Positions 1-7,413 of a stretch of DNA of 64,000 nt are shown in pieces. Both the position numbers and the translations under genes were made by a program. Each line of letters starts with the position of its first letter. Within the stretch, counting starts at the first letter, position 1. This stretch comes from Lacticaseibacillus brantae DSM 23927. Its GTDB lineage: Bacteria > Bacillota > Bacilli > Lactobacillales > Lactobacillaceae. The stretch covers positions 186,001 through 250,000 of the forward strand of contig NZ_AYZQ01000001.1 of assembly GCF_001436115.1 (NCBI RefSeq), written 5' to 3'. The notes beneath the pieces were generated by a model. It was given only the letters and a program-made list of their open reading frames with translations. It was not told the origin of the DNA and ran no database searches.

Positions 1-622
1 CATCTTGGGCCACCACTTGGTAGTGGGTTGTGGCCGGCAAACCATCTGGGGTAATCATGCGCTTGCGTTTGTCAGTGGGATCAAGTCCAATGGCTTCAGA
101 AATTGTCCCGTCAGTTGCCAGCTTGCCACTAACTTGAGCAAAGTATTGGCGGTGCATGATTTTGGTGGCTAATTCGCGATTGATAATTGCTTGTGAAAGT
201 GGGTCTTTAGCCACAAGCAACAAGCCGCTGGTGGCCATATCCAAGCGATGCGTAATGTAAGCTGGCATCGGCGCGAGGTAGGCCGCAATCCGATTGAGGG
301 CAGTGCCATTTTCCCCGGGCTGGTTAGGATGCGTTTTGATGCCAGCGGGTTTGTTAACAATCAATAATTGCGCATCTTCGTAAACAATGGGGATCTGTGT
401 TGGGTCCAAGGCATAGACCGGTGGTTCACTATCTTGATAGTCCAAGGTAACGCGATCGCCTTGGGCCACTGGCGCATTGAAATAACGGTACGTTGAATTG
501 AGCATAATCCCGTGTGTCGTGCGCAACTCATGCTGCGTTCTCTTAGGGACTAACAATTCAGTCAGCATCTCCCGGACGCTTGCATAGGCGTGTGTGGTGA
601 TAACCTGTTGATGGAAGTGCAT
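1..622 (-). CDS. RluA-family 23S rRNA/tRNA pseudouridine synthase (3' end outside window)
   Basis: Reading the minus strand from an ATG at 622, behind an AGGAGG ribosome binding site, gives about 207 residues that run off the left edge. The product begins MHFHQQVITTHAY and contains the RluA-family catalytic block HRLDMATSGLLL (the Asp is the nucleophile) and an upstream IVNKPAG motif typical of RluA/RluD enzymes. These convert uridine to pseudouridine in large-subunit rRNA or tRNA. The N-terminal ~75 residues look like a weak S4-type region. The exact target (RluD-like or another paralogue) cannot be told. It is divergent from the penicillin-binding protein gene. Confidence 0.85.
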   Translation of the reverse strand, partial: MHFHQQVITTHAYASVREMLTELLVPKRTQHELRTTHGIMLNSTYRYFNAPVAQGDRVTLDYQDSEPPVYALDPTQIPIVYEDAQLLIVNKPAGIKTHPNQPGENGTALNRIAAYLAPMPAYITHRLDMATSGLLLVAKDPLSQAIINRELATKIMHRQYFAQVSGKLATDGTISEAIGLDPTDKRKRMITPDGLPATTHYQVVAQD

Positions 623-689
623 TCTGTCGCCTCCTGAATTAAAAAACTGCTAAGTTTTAGTATCGGCCCCGGCACGGTGAATTGCAATA

Positions 690-698
690 TGCTAGAAT
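690..698 (+). promoter_or_regulatory. extended -10 promoter for the class A PBP gene
   Basis: TGCTAGAAT is an extended -10 element (TGn plus TAGAAT). It lies 26 bases before the ATG at 725, and the ribosome binding site AGGAGGT follows. No good -35 is visible, which is usual for extended -10 promoters. Confidence 0.5.
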
Positions 699-724
699 GG
701 TGCAGACGCAGATAGGAGGTTAAC

Positions 725-2800
725 ATGGGAATGTTTCATGATCTGTGGCAAAAGGCCAAACCGGTATTAAGCCGAACCTGGCAACAAATCAGATGGATTT
801 TCCATCGCTTCCAGCTTATTCGCTGGGCCATCTTAGCAGTACTCTTGTTGGTTTTGGCCATGAGTACTTTCTTCACGTATAAGGCCAAAACGGCCGATGT
901 CCAGGACATTAAAAGTTCACTCCAAACAAAAACTGTGATTTTGGACGCCAACAATCAGAAGGCGGGCCAACTGTATGGTCAAAAGGGCACCTATGTGAAC
1001 CTGGATGCCATTTCTAAATCAGTACAAGACGCGGTCATTTCGACTGAAGACCGCACTTTCTATACCAACCCCGGATTCTCCATCAAAGGAATTCTGCGGT
1101 CGGCAGTTAATCTGGTCCTTCACCACGGAGAAATCACTGGTGGGGGGAGTACCATTACGCAGCAGTTGGCTAAGAACACCCTGTTGACGCAGAAACAAAC
1201 TTTGATGCGTAAAGGCCAGGAAATTTTCTTGGCTGTCCAATTAAACAAGGTCTATTCAAAAGCTGATATCTTGACGATGTATTTGAACAATGCTTACTTC
1301 GGTAATGGGGTGTGGGGGGTTCAGGATGCCGCTAAACGCTATTTTGGCGTCGATGCCAGTCAGTTAGATGCCAGCCAAGGGGCAATTATTGCTGCCATGT
1401 TGAGAAGTCCCAGCTTCTATAATCCAGCTGATCACTTGGATAATGCCCGATCACGCCGCAATCTTGTGTTGGACTTAATGGTGGCTAACAACAAGTTAAC
1501 CGCTCAGCAGGCCGCTGCCGCCAAAGCTGAACCAATTCAAGTCGTAGATCGCTATTCCACTGACTCGGCCGAGAAGTATCCATATTACTTTGACGCCGTG
1601 ATTGAAGAAGCCACTAAGGCTGGATTCAAACTCGATGATATTTTGAATAAGGGTTACAAAATCTATACGAACCTTGATCAAACCTATCAAACTAAACTTG
1701 AACAAACCTACGCGCAAGATTGGATTTTCCCTCAGGCAGCTGCCGATGGTACCAAACCACAGAGTGCTTCAATTGCCCTTGATCCCAAAACTGGTGCAGT
1801 GAGAGGCGTTGTTGGCGGGCGGGGCGACCATCAATTCTTGGGCTTCAACTATGCGACCCAATTACAACGGAGTCCTGGCTCAACGATTAAGCCGTTAATG
1901 GTGTACACGCCAGCGCTCGAGAATGGGTATCACTATGATTCTGTGTTGGTTGATAAGAAACAGAGTTATGGGAAAAACAATTACACGCCAACTAACGCCA
2001 CCGGCACCTACCTGGGCTCAGTGCCAATGTACACAGCTTTAGCTGATTCACTCAATGCGCCGGCTGTGTGGCTCCTGAACAAAATCGGTGTTCAGACCGG
2101 GGTCGATAGTTTGGATAAATTCGGCTTGCAGCTTAAATCAGGGGACCAGAATTTAGCCGCGGCGTTAGGTGGGGTGACCACCGGGTTTTCACCACTGCAG
2201 ATGGCCCGAGCGTATTCTGCGTTTGCCAATGGCGGTTCGATTGTTGAACCCCATTTTATCCGCAAGATTGTGGATGCGACGGGCCAAACGGTCTTAGATA
2301 ATGGGACGCCAACCACCAAACGGATTATGTCCGCATCGGTCGCTAAAGAAATGACCAGTATGATGATTGGCACCTTTAAGGATGGGACCGGGATGACGGC
2401 AGCCCCCAGCGGGTATACTGTTGCTGGTAAGACCGGGAGTACCGAAGTGCCAAGTCAGTGGGGCTATGGGACCAAAGATCAATGGGTCATTGGTTACACT
2501 CCCGATATTGTTGTGTCTACCTGGGTCGGCTTTAACAATACGGATACGAATCATTTCCTAGCCGGTACCAGTGAGAACGGAGTTGCCCCGATTTTTAAGT
2601 TGGAAATGGAGAACTTACTTCCAAACACGCCACAGACAGCCTTTAACACCAAGGACGCCAAGTCGATGGCCCAGCTGCAAACCCCAGATGGCTCCGGCGA
2701 TATCTTGGGCAATGTTGAAGGCGCGATTAAAAATGGATTAGATAAAGCCAAAGATACACTCGGAGAATGGTACAATGGTTTGCGTGGTATGTTCGATTAA
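725..2800 (+). CDS. Bifunctional class A penicillin-binding protein (transglycosylase/transpeptidase)
   Basis: The 691-residue protein polymerises and crosslinks peptidoglycan at the outer face of the membrane. One N-terminal membrane anchor spans about residues 33-54. The GT51 glycosyltransferase domain follows, with the catalytic-Glu motif STEDRTFY, then GGGSTITQQLAKN, RKGQEIFLA and MYLNNAYFG. The transpeptidase domain has SPGSTIKP (SxxK, serine nucleophile), SLN (SxN) and KTGST (KTG). The length and order fit the PBP2A/PBP1a group of lactobacilli. The start follows AGGAGGT at a good distance. The C-terminus (after about 640) is a short polar tail without PASTA repeats. It stands as a single gene or with the YlbF-family gene 23 bases downstream. 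Confidence 0.93.
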   Translation: MGMFHDLWQKAKPVLSRTWQQIRWIFHRFQLIRWAILAVLLLVLAMSTFFTYKAKTADVQDIKSSLQTKTVILDANNQKAGQLYGQKGTYVNLDAISKSVQDAVISTEDRTFYTNPGFSIKGILRSAVNLVLHHGEITGGGSTITQQLAKNTLLTQKQTLMRKGQEIFLAVQLNKVYSKADILTMYLNNAYFGNGVWGVQDAAKRYFGVDASQLDASQGAIIAAMLRSPSFYNPADHLDNARSRRNLVLDLMVANNKLTAQQAAAAKAEPIQVVDRYSTDSAEKYPYYFDAVIEEATKAGFKLDDILNKGYKIYTNLDQTYQTKLEQTYAQDWIFPQAAADGTKPQSASIALDPKTGAVRGVVGGRGDHQFLGFNYATQLQRSPGSTIKPLMVYTPALENGYHYDSVLVDKKQSYGKNNYTPTNATGTYLGSVPMYTALADSLNAPAVWLLNKIGVQTGVDSLDKFGLQLKSGDQNLAAALGGVTTGFSPLQMARAYSAFANGGSIVEPHFIRKIVDATGQTVLDNGTPTTKRIMSASVAKEMTSMMIGTFKDGTGMTAAPSGYTVAGKTGSTEVPSQWGYGTKDQWVIGYTPDIVVSTWVGFNNTDTNHFLAGTSENGVAPIFKLEMENLLPNTPQTAFNTKDAKSMAQLQTPDGSGDILGNVEGAIKNGLDKAKDTLGEWYNGLRGMFD

Positions 2801-2823
2801 AAAATTTAAAAGTGAGGTCTATA

Positions 2824-3177
2824 ATGGCTAACGTTTATGATAGCGCCAATCAAATGGCGAAAGATTTACAGACAACCCAACAATTTCAGGATTTAAAGCA
2901 AGCCTTTGACATGTTGAAATTAGACACAGTTGCTTATGCTTTGTTCCAACAATTCCAACAAAAGCAAATGGAATTACAACAAAAGCAAATGCAAGGTGAA
3001 GAATTCTCAGACGATGATATTAAGTCGCTTCAAGACTTAGGCCAGAAGATGCAAGACATCGCCCCAATCCAAACTTTGATGGCAAAGGAACAACAATTGT
3101 CACAAATGATGGATGAAATTAACCAAATCATTAGCGAACCAATTGTAGGCATTTATCGCGGCACTGACGCCCAATAA
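2824..3177 (+). CDS. YlbF/YmcA (DUF964) family protein
   Basis: The 117-residue, almost wholly helical, Gln-rich protein begins MANVYDSANQMAKDLQ. I chose the ATG at 2824, preceded by AGTGAGGT; a longer reading would overlap the PBP gene by 34 bases without a ribosome binding site. The repeated QQKQME segments and the pattern of small helical bundles match the YlbF/YmcA/YheA family. In Bacillus subtilis, YlbF and YmcA work with YaaT in the Y-complex that acts on RNase Y. Which paralogue this is (a YheA-like protein is also possible) cannot be decided. It is probably co-transcribed with the PBP gene upstream. Confidence 0.85.
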   Translation: MANVYDSANQMAKDLQTTQQFQDLKQAFDMLKLDTVAYALFQQFQQKQMELQQKQMQGEEFSDDDIKSLQDLGQKMQDIAPIQTLMAKEQQLSQMMDEINQIISEPIVGIYRGTDAQ

Positions 3178-3214
3178 GCTGTGACAACAGATGGGGAGAG
3201 AATGCGGATTAAGA

Positions 3215-3257
3215 GGGGTTGATGCTAAAGCCTGATTGTAGGCTTTGAATCAATCCC
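3215..3257 (+). other. nested RNA stem-loop in the intergenic region
   Basis: GGGGTTGAT (3215-3223) pairs with ATCAATCCC (3249-3257), and inside it AAGCCT (3228-3233) pairs with AGGCTT (3240-3245). It lies between the YlbF-family gene and a strong terminator, in a 249-base stretch without a gene. It may be part of a 3' UTR or of a small RNA ending at the terminator. Confidence 0.4.
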
Positions 3258-3310
3258 AATTAACTGGAATTTTCTGCCTTTTGGAACGCGATTAAGCAGT
3301 GACGCAACCA

Positions 3311-3342
3311 AAACGACAAACGCTCGCGTTTGTCGTTTTTTT
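3311..3342 (+). terminator. Rho-independent terminator
   Basis: AAACGACAAACG and CGTTTGTCGTTT form a near-perfect 12-bp stem with a CTCG loop, followed by a T run. It ends the pbp/YlbF transcript, or a small RNA from the region before it. Confidence 0.9.
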
Positions 3343-3361
3343 GTGCAAACCCCCAGCTGGC

Positions 3362-3391
3362 TTTGCTATTTATCGTTATTATCGGTATGAT
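3362..3391 (+). promoter_or_regulatory. probable promoter of the YhaM gene
   Basis: TTTGCT (3362-3367) and TATGAT (3386-3391) are 18 bases apart, just before the ribosome binding site of the exoribonuclease gene. Confidence 0.4.
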
Positions 3392-3426
3392 AATGCCAGC
3401 ACAGCATTCTAGAGAAGGTGGCAACT

Positions 3427-4407
3427 ATGGCCAAAAGATTATTTGATTATCAAAACGAAGAAGACGTGAATTTACCCGTCCTCATTAAATCCGCAGAAGT
3501 TCGCATTGCCAAGAATGGCAAGAAATTTATCGCGTTCAATTTCCAAGACCAGTCAGGACATATCTCCGCGAAGTATTGGAATGCTTCTGAAGCAGATATT
3601 GCTCAGTTCCAACCAGGAGAAGTCGTGTTACTTGGTGGCAAGCGCGAATTGTATCAGGGCAATCCCCAGATCAAAATTAATAGCCTGCGCTTAGCCACTC
3701 AAGAAGAAGGTAATAATCCTGCTGACTTCATGGAAAAGGCTCCTGAAGCGACTGACGAAATGAGCGAGGCACTCAACGAATTCATTTTTGAAATTACGAA
3801 TGCCAATTGGAATCGGATTGTTCGTAAAGTCTTGGCTGATCATCAGCAAGCCTTTTTGACTTATCCGGCTGCCAAATCGAATCATCATGCGTTTGCTGGT
3901 GGTTTAGCGTTCCACACGCTCAGCATTCTCCGGTTGGCGCGGAGCGTGGCTGAACAATACTCAGCCGTTAATAAGTCACTCCTGTATGCTGGGGCAATTT
4001 TGCATGATTTGGGCAAGACAATTGAACTCAGTGGGCCAATGTCGACTGAATACACAGTGGCCGGAAACCTGATCGGCCACATTGTGCTTGTGGATGAATT
4101 GGTCGTTGAAGCGGCCCAGACGCTCAAAATTGACGAGAACGCCGAAGACATGCTGCTGTTACGGCATGTGATTTTGGCGCACCATGGCTTACTTGAGTAT
4201 GGATCACCAGTACGCCCCCAACTACTTGAAGCACAAATCCTCCATGATCTTGATGAATTGGATGCTTCCATCAACATGCTGACGACTGCCTATCAACATG
4301 CTGAACCCGGCACATTCACTGAGCGACTTTTTGGGATGGACAATCGTCGGTTCTACCGGCCAAGTAAGGGCCAGACCTATCCAGATCCTGGGTTACAATC
4401 AAAATAA
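3427..4407 (+). CDS. yhaM: 3'-5' exoribonuclease YhaM family (OB-fold + HD domain)
   Basis: The 326-residue protein has an N-terminal OB-fold nucleic-acid-binding domain (about 10-95) and an HD metal-dependent domain: the motifs HHAFAGGLAFHT, ILHDLGK (HD pair) and ILAHHGLLEYGSP supply the metal ligands. This is the YhaM arrangement, a 3'-5' exonuclease acting on RNA and single-stranded DNA in Gram-positive bacteria. The ATG at 3427 was chosen over a GTG at 3418 because AGAAGGTG lies at the right distance from the ATG and overlaps the GTG. The gene is single, with terminators on both sides. Confidence 0.92.
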   Translation: MAKRLFDYQNEEDVNLPVLIKSAEVRIAKNGKKFIAFNFQDQSGHISAKYWNASEADIAQFQPGEVVLLGGKRELYQGNPQIKINSLRLATQEEGNNPADFMEKAPEATDEMSEALNEFIFEITNANWNRIVRKVLADHQQAFLTYPAAKSNHHAFAGGLAFHTLSILRLARSVAEQYSAVNKSLLYAGAILHDLGKTIELSGPMSTEYTVAGNLIGHIVLVDELVVEAAQTLKIDENAEDMLLLRHVILAHHGLLEYGSPVRPQLLEAQILHDLDELDASINMLTTAYQHAEPGTFTERLFGMDNRRFYRPSKGQTYPDPGLQSK

Positions 4408-4418
4408 CCATTTTCACT

Positions 4419-4456
4419 AAAAAGACCAGCGGCGTGCTTGCCGTTGGTCTTTTTTT
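4419..4456 (+). terminator. Rho-independent terminator after yhaM
   Basis: AAAGACCA-CGGC pairs with GCCG-TGGTCTTT, followed by seven T. Confidence 0.9.
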
Positions 4457-4473
4457 GCGGGCTGAGAAAAAGC

Positions 4474-4509
4474 TTGCTTATTTTAGTGTACTACGTATAA
4501 TGATACACA
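4474..4509 (+). promoter_or_regulatory. promoter overlapped by a YtrA-type GntR operator
   Basis: TATAAT (4496-4501) with a weak TTGCTT -35 (4474-4479) lies inside an inverted repeat AGTGTA (4485-4490), 13 bases, TACACA (4504-4509). The published YtrA operator of Bacillus is AGTGTA-N13-TACACT, so only the last base differs. The adjacent gene encodes a YtrA-subfamily regulator, so self-repression of the three-gene operon is the likely reading. Confidence 0.75.
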
Positions 4510-4530
4510 TAATACAAAGGAGGCGGCGCA

Positions 4531-4896
4531 ATGAAAAATCCAGCGCAGGGCTTGGCTTACTACGAGGCTTTAGTGCTTAAGATTAAAGAGCAAATTTTGA
4601 CTGGCGTATACGTGGCTGACGATAAGTTACCCTCCGTCCGCGAGTTAGCCGTGGCAGAGAATCTGAATCCCAATACGGTTGCTAAAGCCTATAAGCAGCT
4701 CGAAGCCGACGGGGTCTTGTATGTGCTACCGGGGAAAGGCTCATTTGTGAGTCCACCCCAAGCTGAAAACGACCAGCAGGTCCAAAAGTTCGCCGGTCGA
4801 TTTAAACAGTTGCTGATTGAGGCCCATATCGGCGGCATTTCGCAGTCACAAATACTAGCGTGGGTTGCAGAAGAATATGAGGAGGCGGGCAAATGA
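4531..4896 (+). CDS. GntR-family regulator, YtrA subfamily
   Basis: This 121-residue regulator has an N-terminal winged-helix domain with the GntR signature LPSVRELAVAENLNPNTVAKAY, followed by only about 45 residues of helical dimerisation tail. The short C-terminal part is the mark of the YtrA subfamily, which usually represses ABC transporter operons that respond to cell-envelope-active antibiotics. It starts at an ATG behind AAAGGAGG and overlaps the ABC ATPase gene by four bases (ATGA), so the two are translationally coupled. The operator at 4485-4509 overlaps its own promoter. Confidence 0.9.
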   Translation: MKNPAQGLAYYEALVLKIKEQILTGVYVADDKLPSVRELAVAENLNPNTVAKAYKQLEADGVLYVLPGKGSFVSPPQAENDQQVQKFAGRFKQLLIEAHIGGISQSQILAWVAEEYEEAGK

Positions 4897-5765
4897 GTTT
4901 GGTAATCAAGGGTTTAGGCACAAGAATAGGACAACAGCAGATTCTGACGGATATTAATGTCGATTTGCATCCAGGAGAAATTGTCGGCCTAATCGGTCGC
5001 AATGGCGTCGGTAAGACCACATTCTTTAAAACAATCCTGCATCAATATTTGCCCAATAGTGGCGAAATTCAGATTGATGGCACGAATGTGACTCAAGATC
5101 CTAGTGTTTTTCCGCGAGTCTTCTATCTTGACGATCAGAATTTGTACTTCGCGCATGAAAGTATTCGCTTTGCAGCGCAGTTTGCGGCCATGGTTTATCC
5201 CGATTTTGATGGAGACACCTTCTGGCGGCTCATGGCGGCCAACAAACTCCTCGCCAGACAACCATATCGCTTCCTCTCGCGGGGACTGAAGGCTTATGTG
5301 CGTGTGAGCTTAGCTGTTGCCAGTGGCAGTCCGTATGTGTTGCTTGATGAGCCATTTGAGGGTTTGGACATCATTGTGCGCGAGCAGATTCTGCAACTCA
5401 TTGTTCAAGAGGTCGCGGATCATCAGCGCAGCTTCTTGCTGGCTTCCCACGATTTGGACGAGTTAGATGGGTTAAGTGATCGCGTTTATATGCTTAAAGA
5501 CGGGCAGATTGCTGGCACTTATGATTTGGAAAGTCTCAGACAGCATGCCCAGAAGTTACAGCTGGCATTTAAGGCTGACCAGTTACCCGAAATTGCTCAC
5601 CAAGGGCAAGTTATCAGTCATCGCGGCCGTGTATACGAAATCCTTTTTAGCAACTATAGTGATGCCATTGATGCTGCTTTACGAGCGGGGCATCCAATCT
5701 TGATGGAGCCGATGAGCCTTACCCTGACTGACCTTTTCAAAATGAATCAGGAGGATAACCAATGA
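4893..5765 (+). CDS. ABC transporter ATP-binding protein, YtrB-like
   Basis: The 290-residue ATPase of an ABC system has Walker A GRNGVGKT (about 36-43) and Walker B VLLDEP followed by FEGLD. The signature is degenerate: FLSRGLKAYVRVSLA stands where LSGGQ is expected. Such drift is common in YtrB-like subunits. The C-terminal ~80 residues form a small extra domain. The permease start overlaps its end by four bases. Together with the YtrA-like regulator it probably responds to envelope stress; the substrate is unknown. Confidence 0.87.
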   Translation: MSLVIKGLGTRIGQQQILTDINVDLHPGEIVGLIGRNGVGKTTFFKTILHQYLPNSGEIQIDGTNVTQDPSVFPRVFYLDDQNLYFAHESIRFAAQFAAMVYPDFDGDTFWRLMAANKLLARQPYRFLSRGLKAYVRVSLAVASGSPYVLLDEPFEGLDIIVREQILQLIVQEVADHQRSFLLASHDLDELDGLSDRVYMLKDGQIAGTYDLESLRQHAQKLQLAFKADQLPEIAHQGQVISHRGRVYEILFSNYSDAIDAALRAGHPILMEPMSLTLTDLFKMNQEDNQ

Positions 5766-6802
5766 AAACAAATGCAGGTCGCTTAATTTGGCGGCGCTAT
5801 CGTTACTTACTGCTCGCGTTATTGGGTTTAGCGCTATTGTTTGCCTGGATGAATACGGGGTTGTTGAACAAAAATGCGCAACTTGACCGGCGGTATAATC
5901 CTACAGCAGAAGAAATTCGCACTGATAAAGATCAACAGGACCTGCGCGAGCACTTAGCGCAATCTCATGAAACACCGGAAACATTTGTTGCCAATCGCGA
6001 TTCAGTCTTTGAACCAGGTGCGCAAGGCAAGTTCGAAGTCGCCATTGGGCAGGAAGGGCGCAGTCTTGGGCAAGATATCGGTTTAGTGATCGCCGTTTCA
6101 GTGATGAGTGGATTGGCTTTGGTCGTTTTTGGCAAATACACGCATTTTCTGGAATGGCTGCGCGGCAGTGGCTTATCCAATCGGCAAACAGCATGGTCTT
6201 CTTTAGGTTGGTGGTTAGGCACGTTCAACTTAGCGGTTTTGATCAATCAAACGATTATGTATTTTGTGTTGAAACAGGCGTTGCCAGCGGATGTGATTCA
6301 CTTGAGTTGGCAAAATATTTTAGCGTTTTTCCTGCTCAACCAAGTGCTTGAAAGTTTATGGTTTGTGATTGGGATGCTTCTTGGAACCTGGTTAGCTCGA
6401 CCAATTTGGGCGCTATTCTACGGACTGGTGTTTGTGGTAGAACTCAATACAGTGAGATTCGATGGCCGCACGGATATGGCCCAGGGGCTTTCGGTGCAAA
6501 CCTTGTACTCACCAGGGCAATCAACGGGTCTCGTTCTGTTAGGCGGTGTGATAGTGTTAGTGCTGGGGATGTGGCTGTATGTGTATTTGAGCGGGCAGGT
6601 CACGTATGCAGAAGGTTCATTGACCGTTTTTCCTCAGACCGACTATCTCTTCATTGTTCTCTTAGGAGCCATTGTAATCTCAAGTTTGACCAGTAACTTA
6701 TCTTACTTCTCATGGTTTGGGGTTGGGGTGTCGACCATTGTCATAGGCTTGATGCTTTTTCAAGCGTATGGCAATCGGATTCAAAATCGATTGGCTCGGT
6801 AG
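5762..6802 (+). CDS. ABC transporter permease-like membrane protein
   Basis: The 346-residue membrane protein has a first membrane segment at about 14-30, a charged stretch of about 70 residues (30-100) probably outside the cell, and then five to seven further hydrophobic segments up to about 338. This layout resembles ABC-2-type permeases that pair with YtrB-like ATPases. I do not recognise a more specific family. ATGA overlap with the ATPase gene and the shared operator argue for one complex. No substrate can be named. Confidence 0.75.
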   Translation: MKTNAGRLIWRRYRYLLLALLGLALLFAWMNTGLLNKNAQLDRRYNPTAEEIRTDKDQQDLREHLAQSHETPETFVANRDSVFEPGAQGKFEVAIGQEGRSLGQDIGLVIAVSVMSGLALVVFGKYTHFLEWLRGSGLSNRQTAWSSLGWWLGTFNLAVLINQTIMYFVLKQALPADVIHLSWQNILAFFLLNQVLESLWFVIGMLLGTWLARPIWALFYGLVFVVELNTVRFDGRTDMAQGLSVQTLYSPGQSTGLVLLGGVIVLVLGMWLYVYLSGQVTYAEGSLTVFPQTDYLFIVLLGAIVISSLTSNLSYFSWFGVGVSTIVIGLMLFQAYGNRIQNRLAR

Positions 6803-6855
6803 AAATCCACGCAAAAAAGGACCGGAAAAATTCGGTCCTTTTTTGCGTGGATTTT
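6803..6855. terminator. bidirectional terminator between convergent genes
   Basis: A long perfect stem, with arms AAATCCACGCAAAAAAGGAC and its complement, carries A and T runs on both sides. It serves the ABC operon (plus) and the MerR gene (minus), which converge here. Confidence 0.92.
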
Positions 6856-6877
6856 TAAAACTGAGCAATGAACTCGT

Positions 6878-7300
6878 TTAGCGTTTAACTTTATAAATTT
6901 TAGCGTCGCCATCTGCAACACGAATGACGGCATCGAAATCGGGATCATTTTCAATTGGGCCAAAGTTGAGTTCCGTCAAGCCGGCCTCGCTGACCATATC
7001 GCCGAGGCGCGTTTGCAGAATGGTATGAAAGATATCCATATTGTGCGCGCGCTGTTGAATCACTTCACTGGCTTTGGCGAGGGTATAGCCCTCATCCATC
7101 ATCATTTTGACCATGCTAATGATGGCAATGTTTTTAAGTGTAAACCGTTTATTGCCACCATCTTCATGGCGAATTGAGGCGACCAGGCCCTTTTTCTCCC
7201 AGTAACGAATTTGTGTTGTGGTGGCGCCTGTCACACGGCTCGTTTCCCCAATTCCTAATGAAATATCGAGTTGCTTCATTCTTTGGACAACATTATCCAA
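6878..7300 (-). CDS. MerR-family transcriptional regulator
   Basis: The 140-residue protein has a MerR winged helix-turn-helix near the N-terminus: GIGETSRVTGATTTQIRYWE then KRFTLKNIAIISMVKMM. A helical segment follows, with a C-terminal region of about 55 residues that has no cysteine cluster for metal binding. The start is a TTG at 7300, nine bases after GGAGG; an in-frame ATG at 7279 is an alternative. It is divergent from a DHA2-type drug exporter gene 113 bases away, so control of that exporter is the natural guess. The effector is unknown. Confidence 0.85.
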   Translation of the reverse strand: MDNVVQRMKQLDISLGIGETSRVTGATTTQIRYWEKKGLVASIRHEDGGNKRFTLKNIAIISMVKMMMDEGYTLAKASEVIQQRAHNMDIFHTILQTRLGDMVSEAGLTELNFGPIENDPDFDAVIRVADGDAKIYKVKR

Positions 7301-7413
7301 ATTTTTGCGCCTCCTTCTTGACTTTCCAAATTATAGTTGTAAGATAATCTATTGTCAATGTTACGAAATGTGATAAAGATGGGTATATAAATTTTACGAA
7401 GTAGGTGAGTTGC

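Noticed and set aside
2767-2823. Longer N-terminus for the YlbF-family protein
   Set aside because: It would begin inside the PBP gene without a ribosome binding site; the ATG at 2824 has one and matches the family start.
7301-7413. MerR-type operator with 19-base promoter spacing in the MerR/exporter gap
   Set aside because: Some GTAA...TTAC symmetry is present, but no convincing -35/-10 pair with a 19-20 base spacer could be placed by eye.
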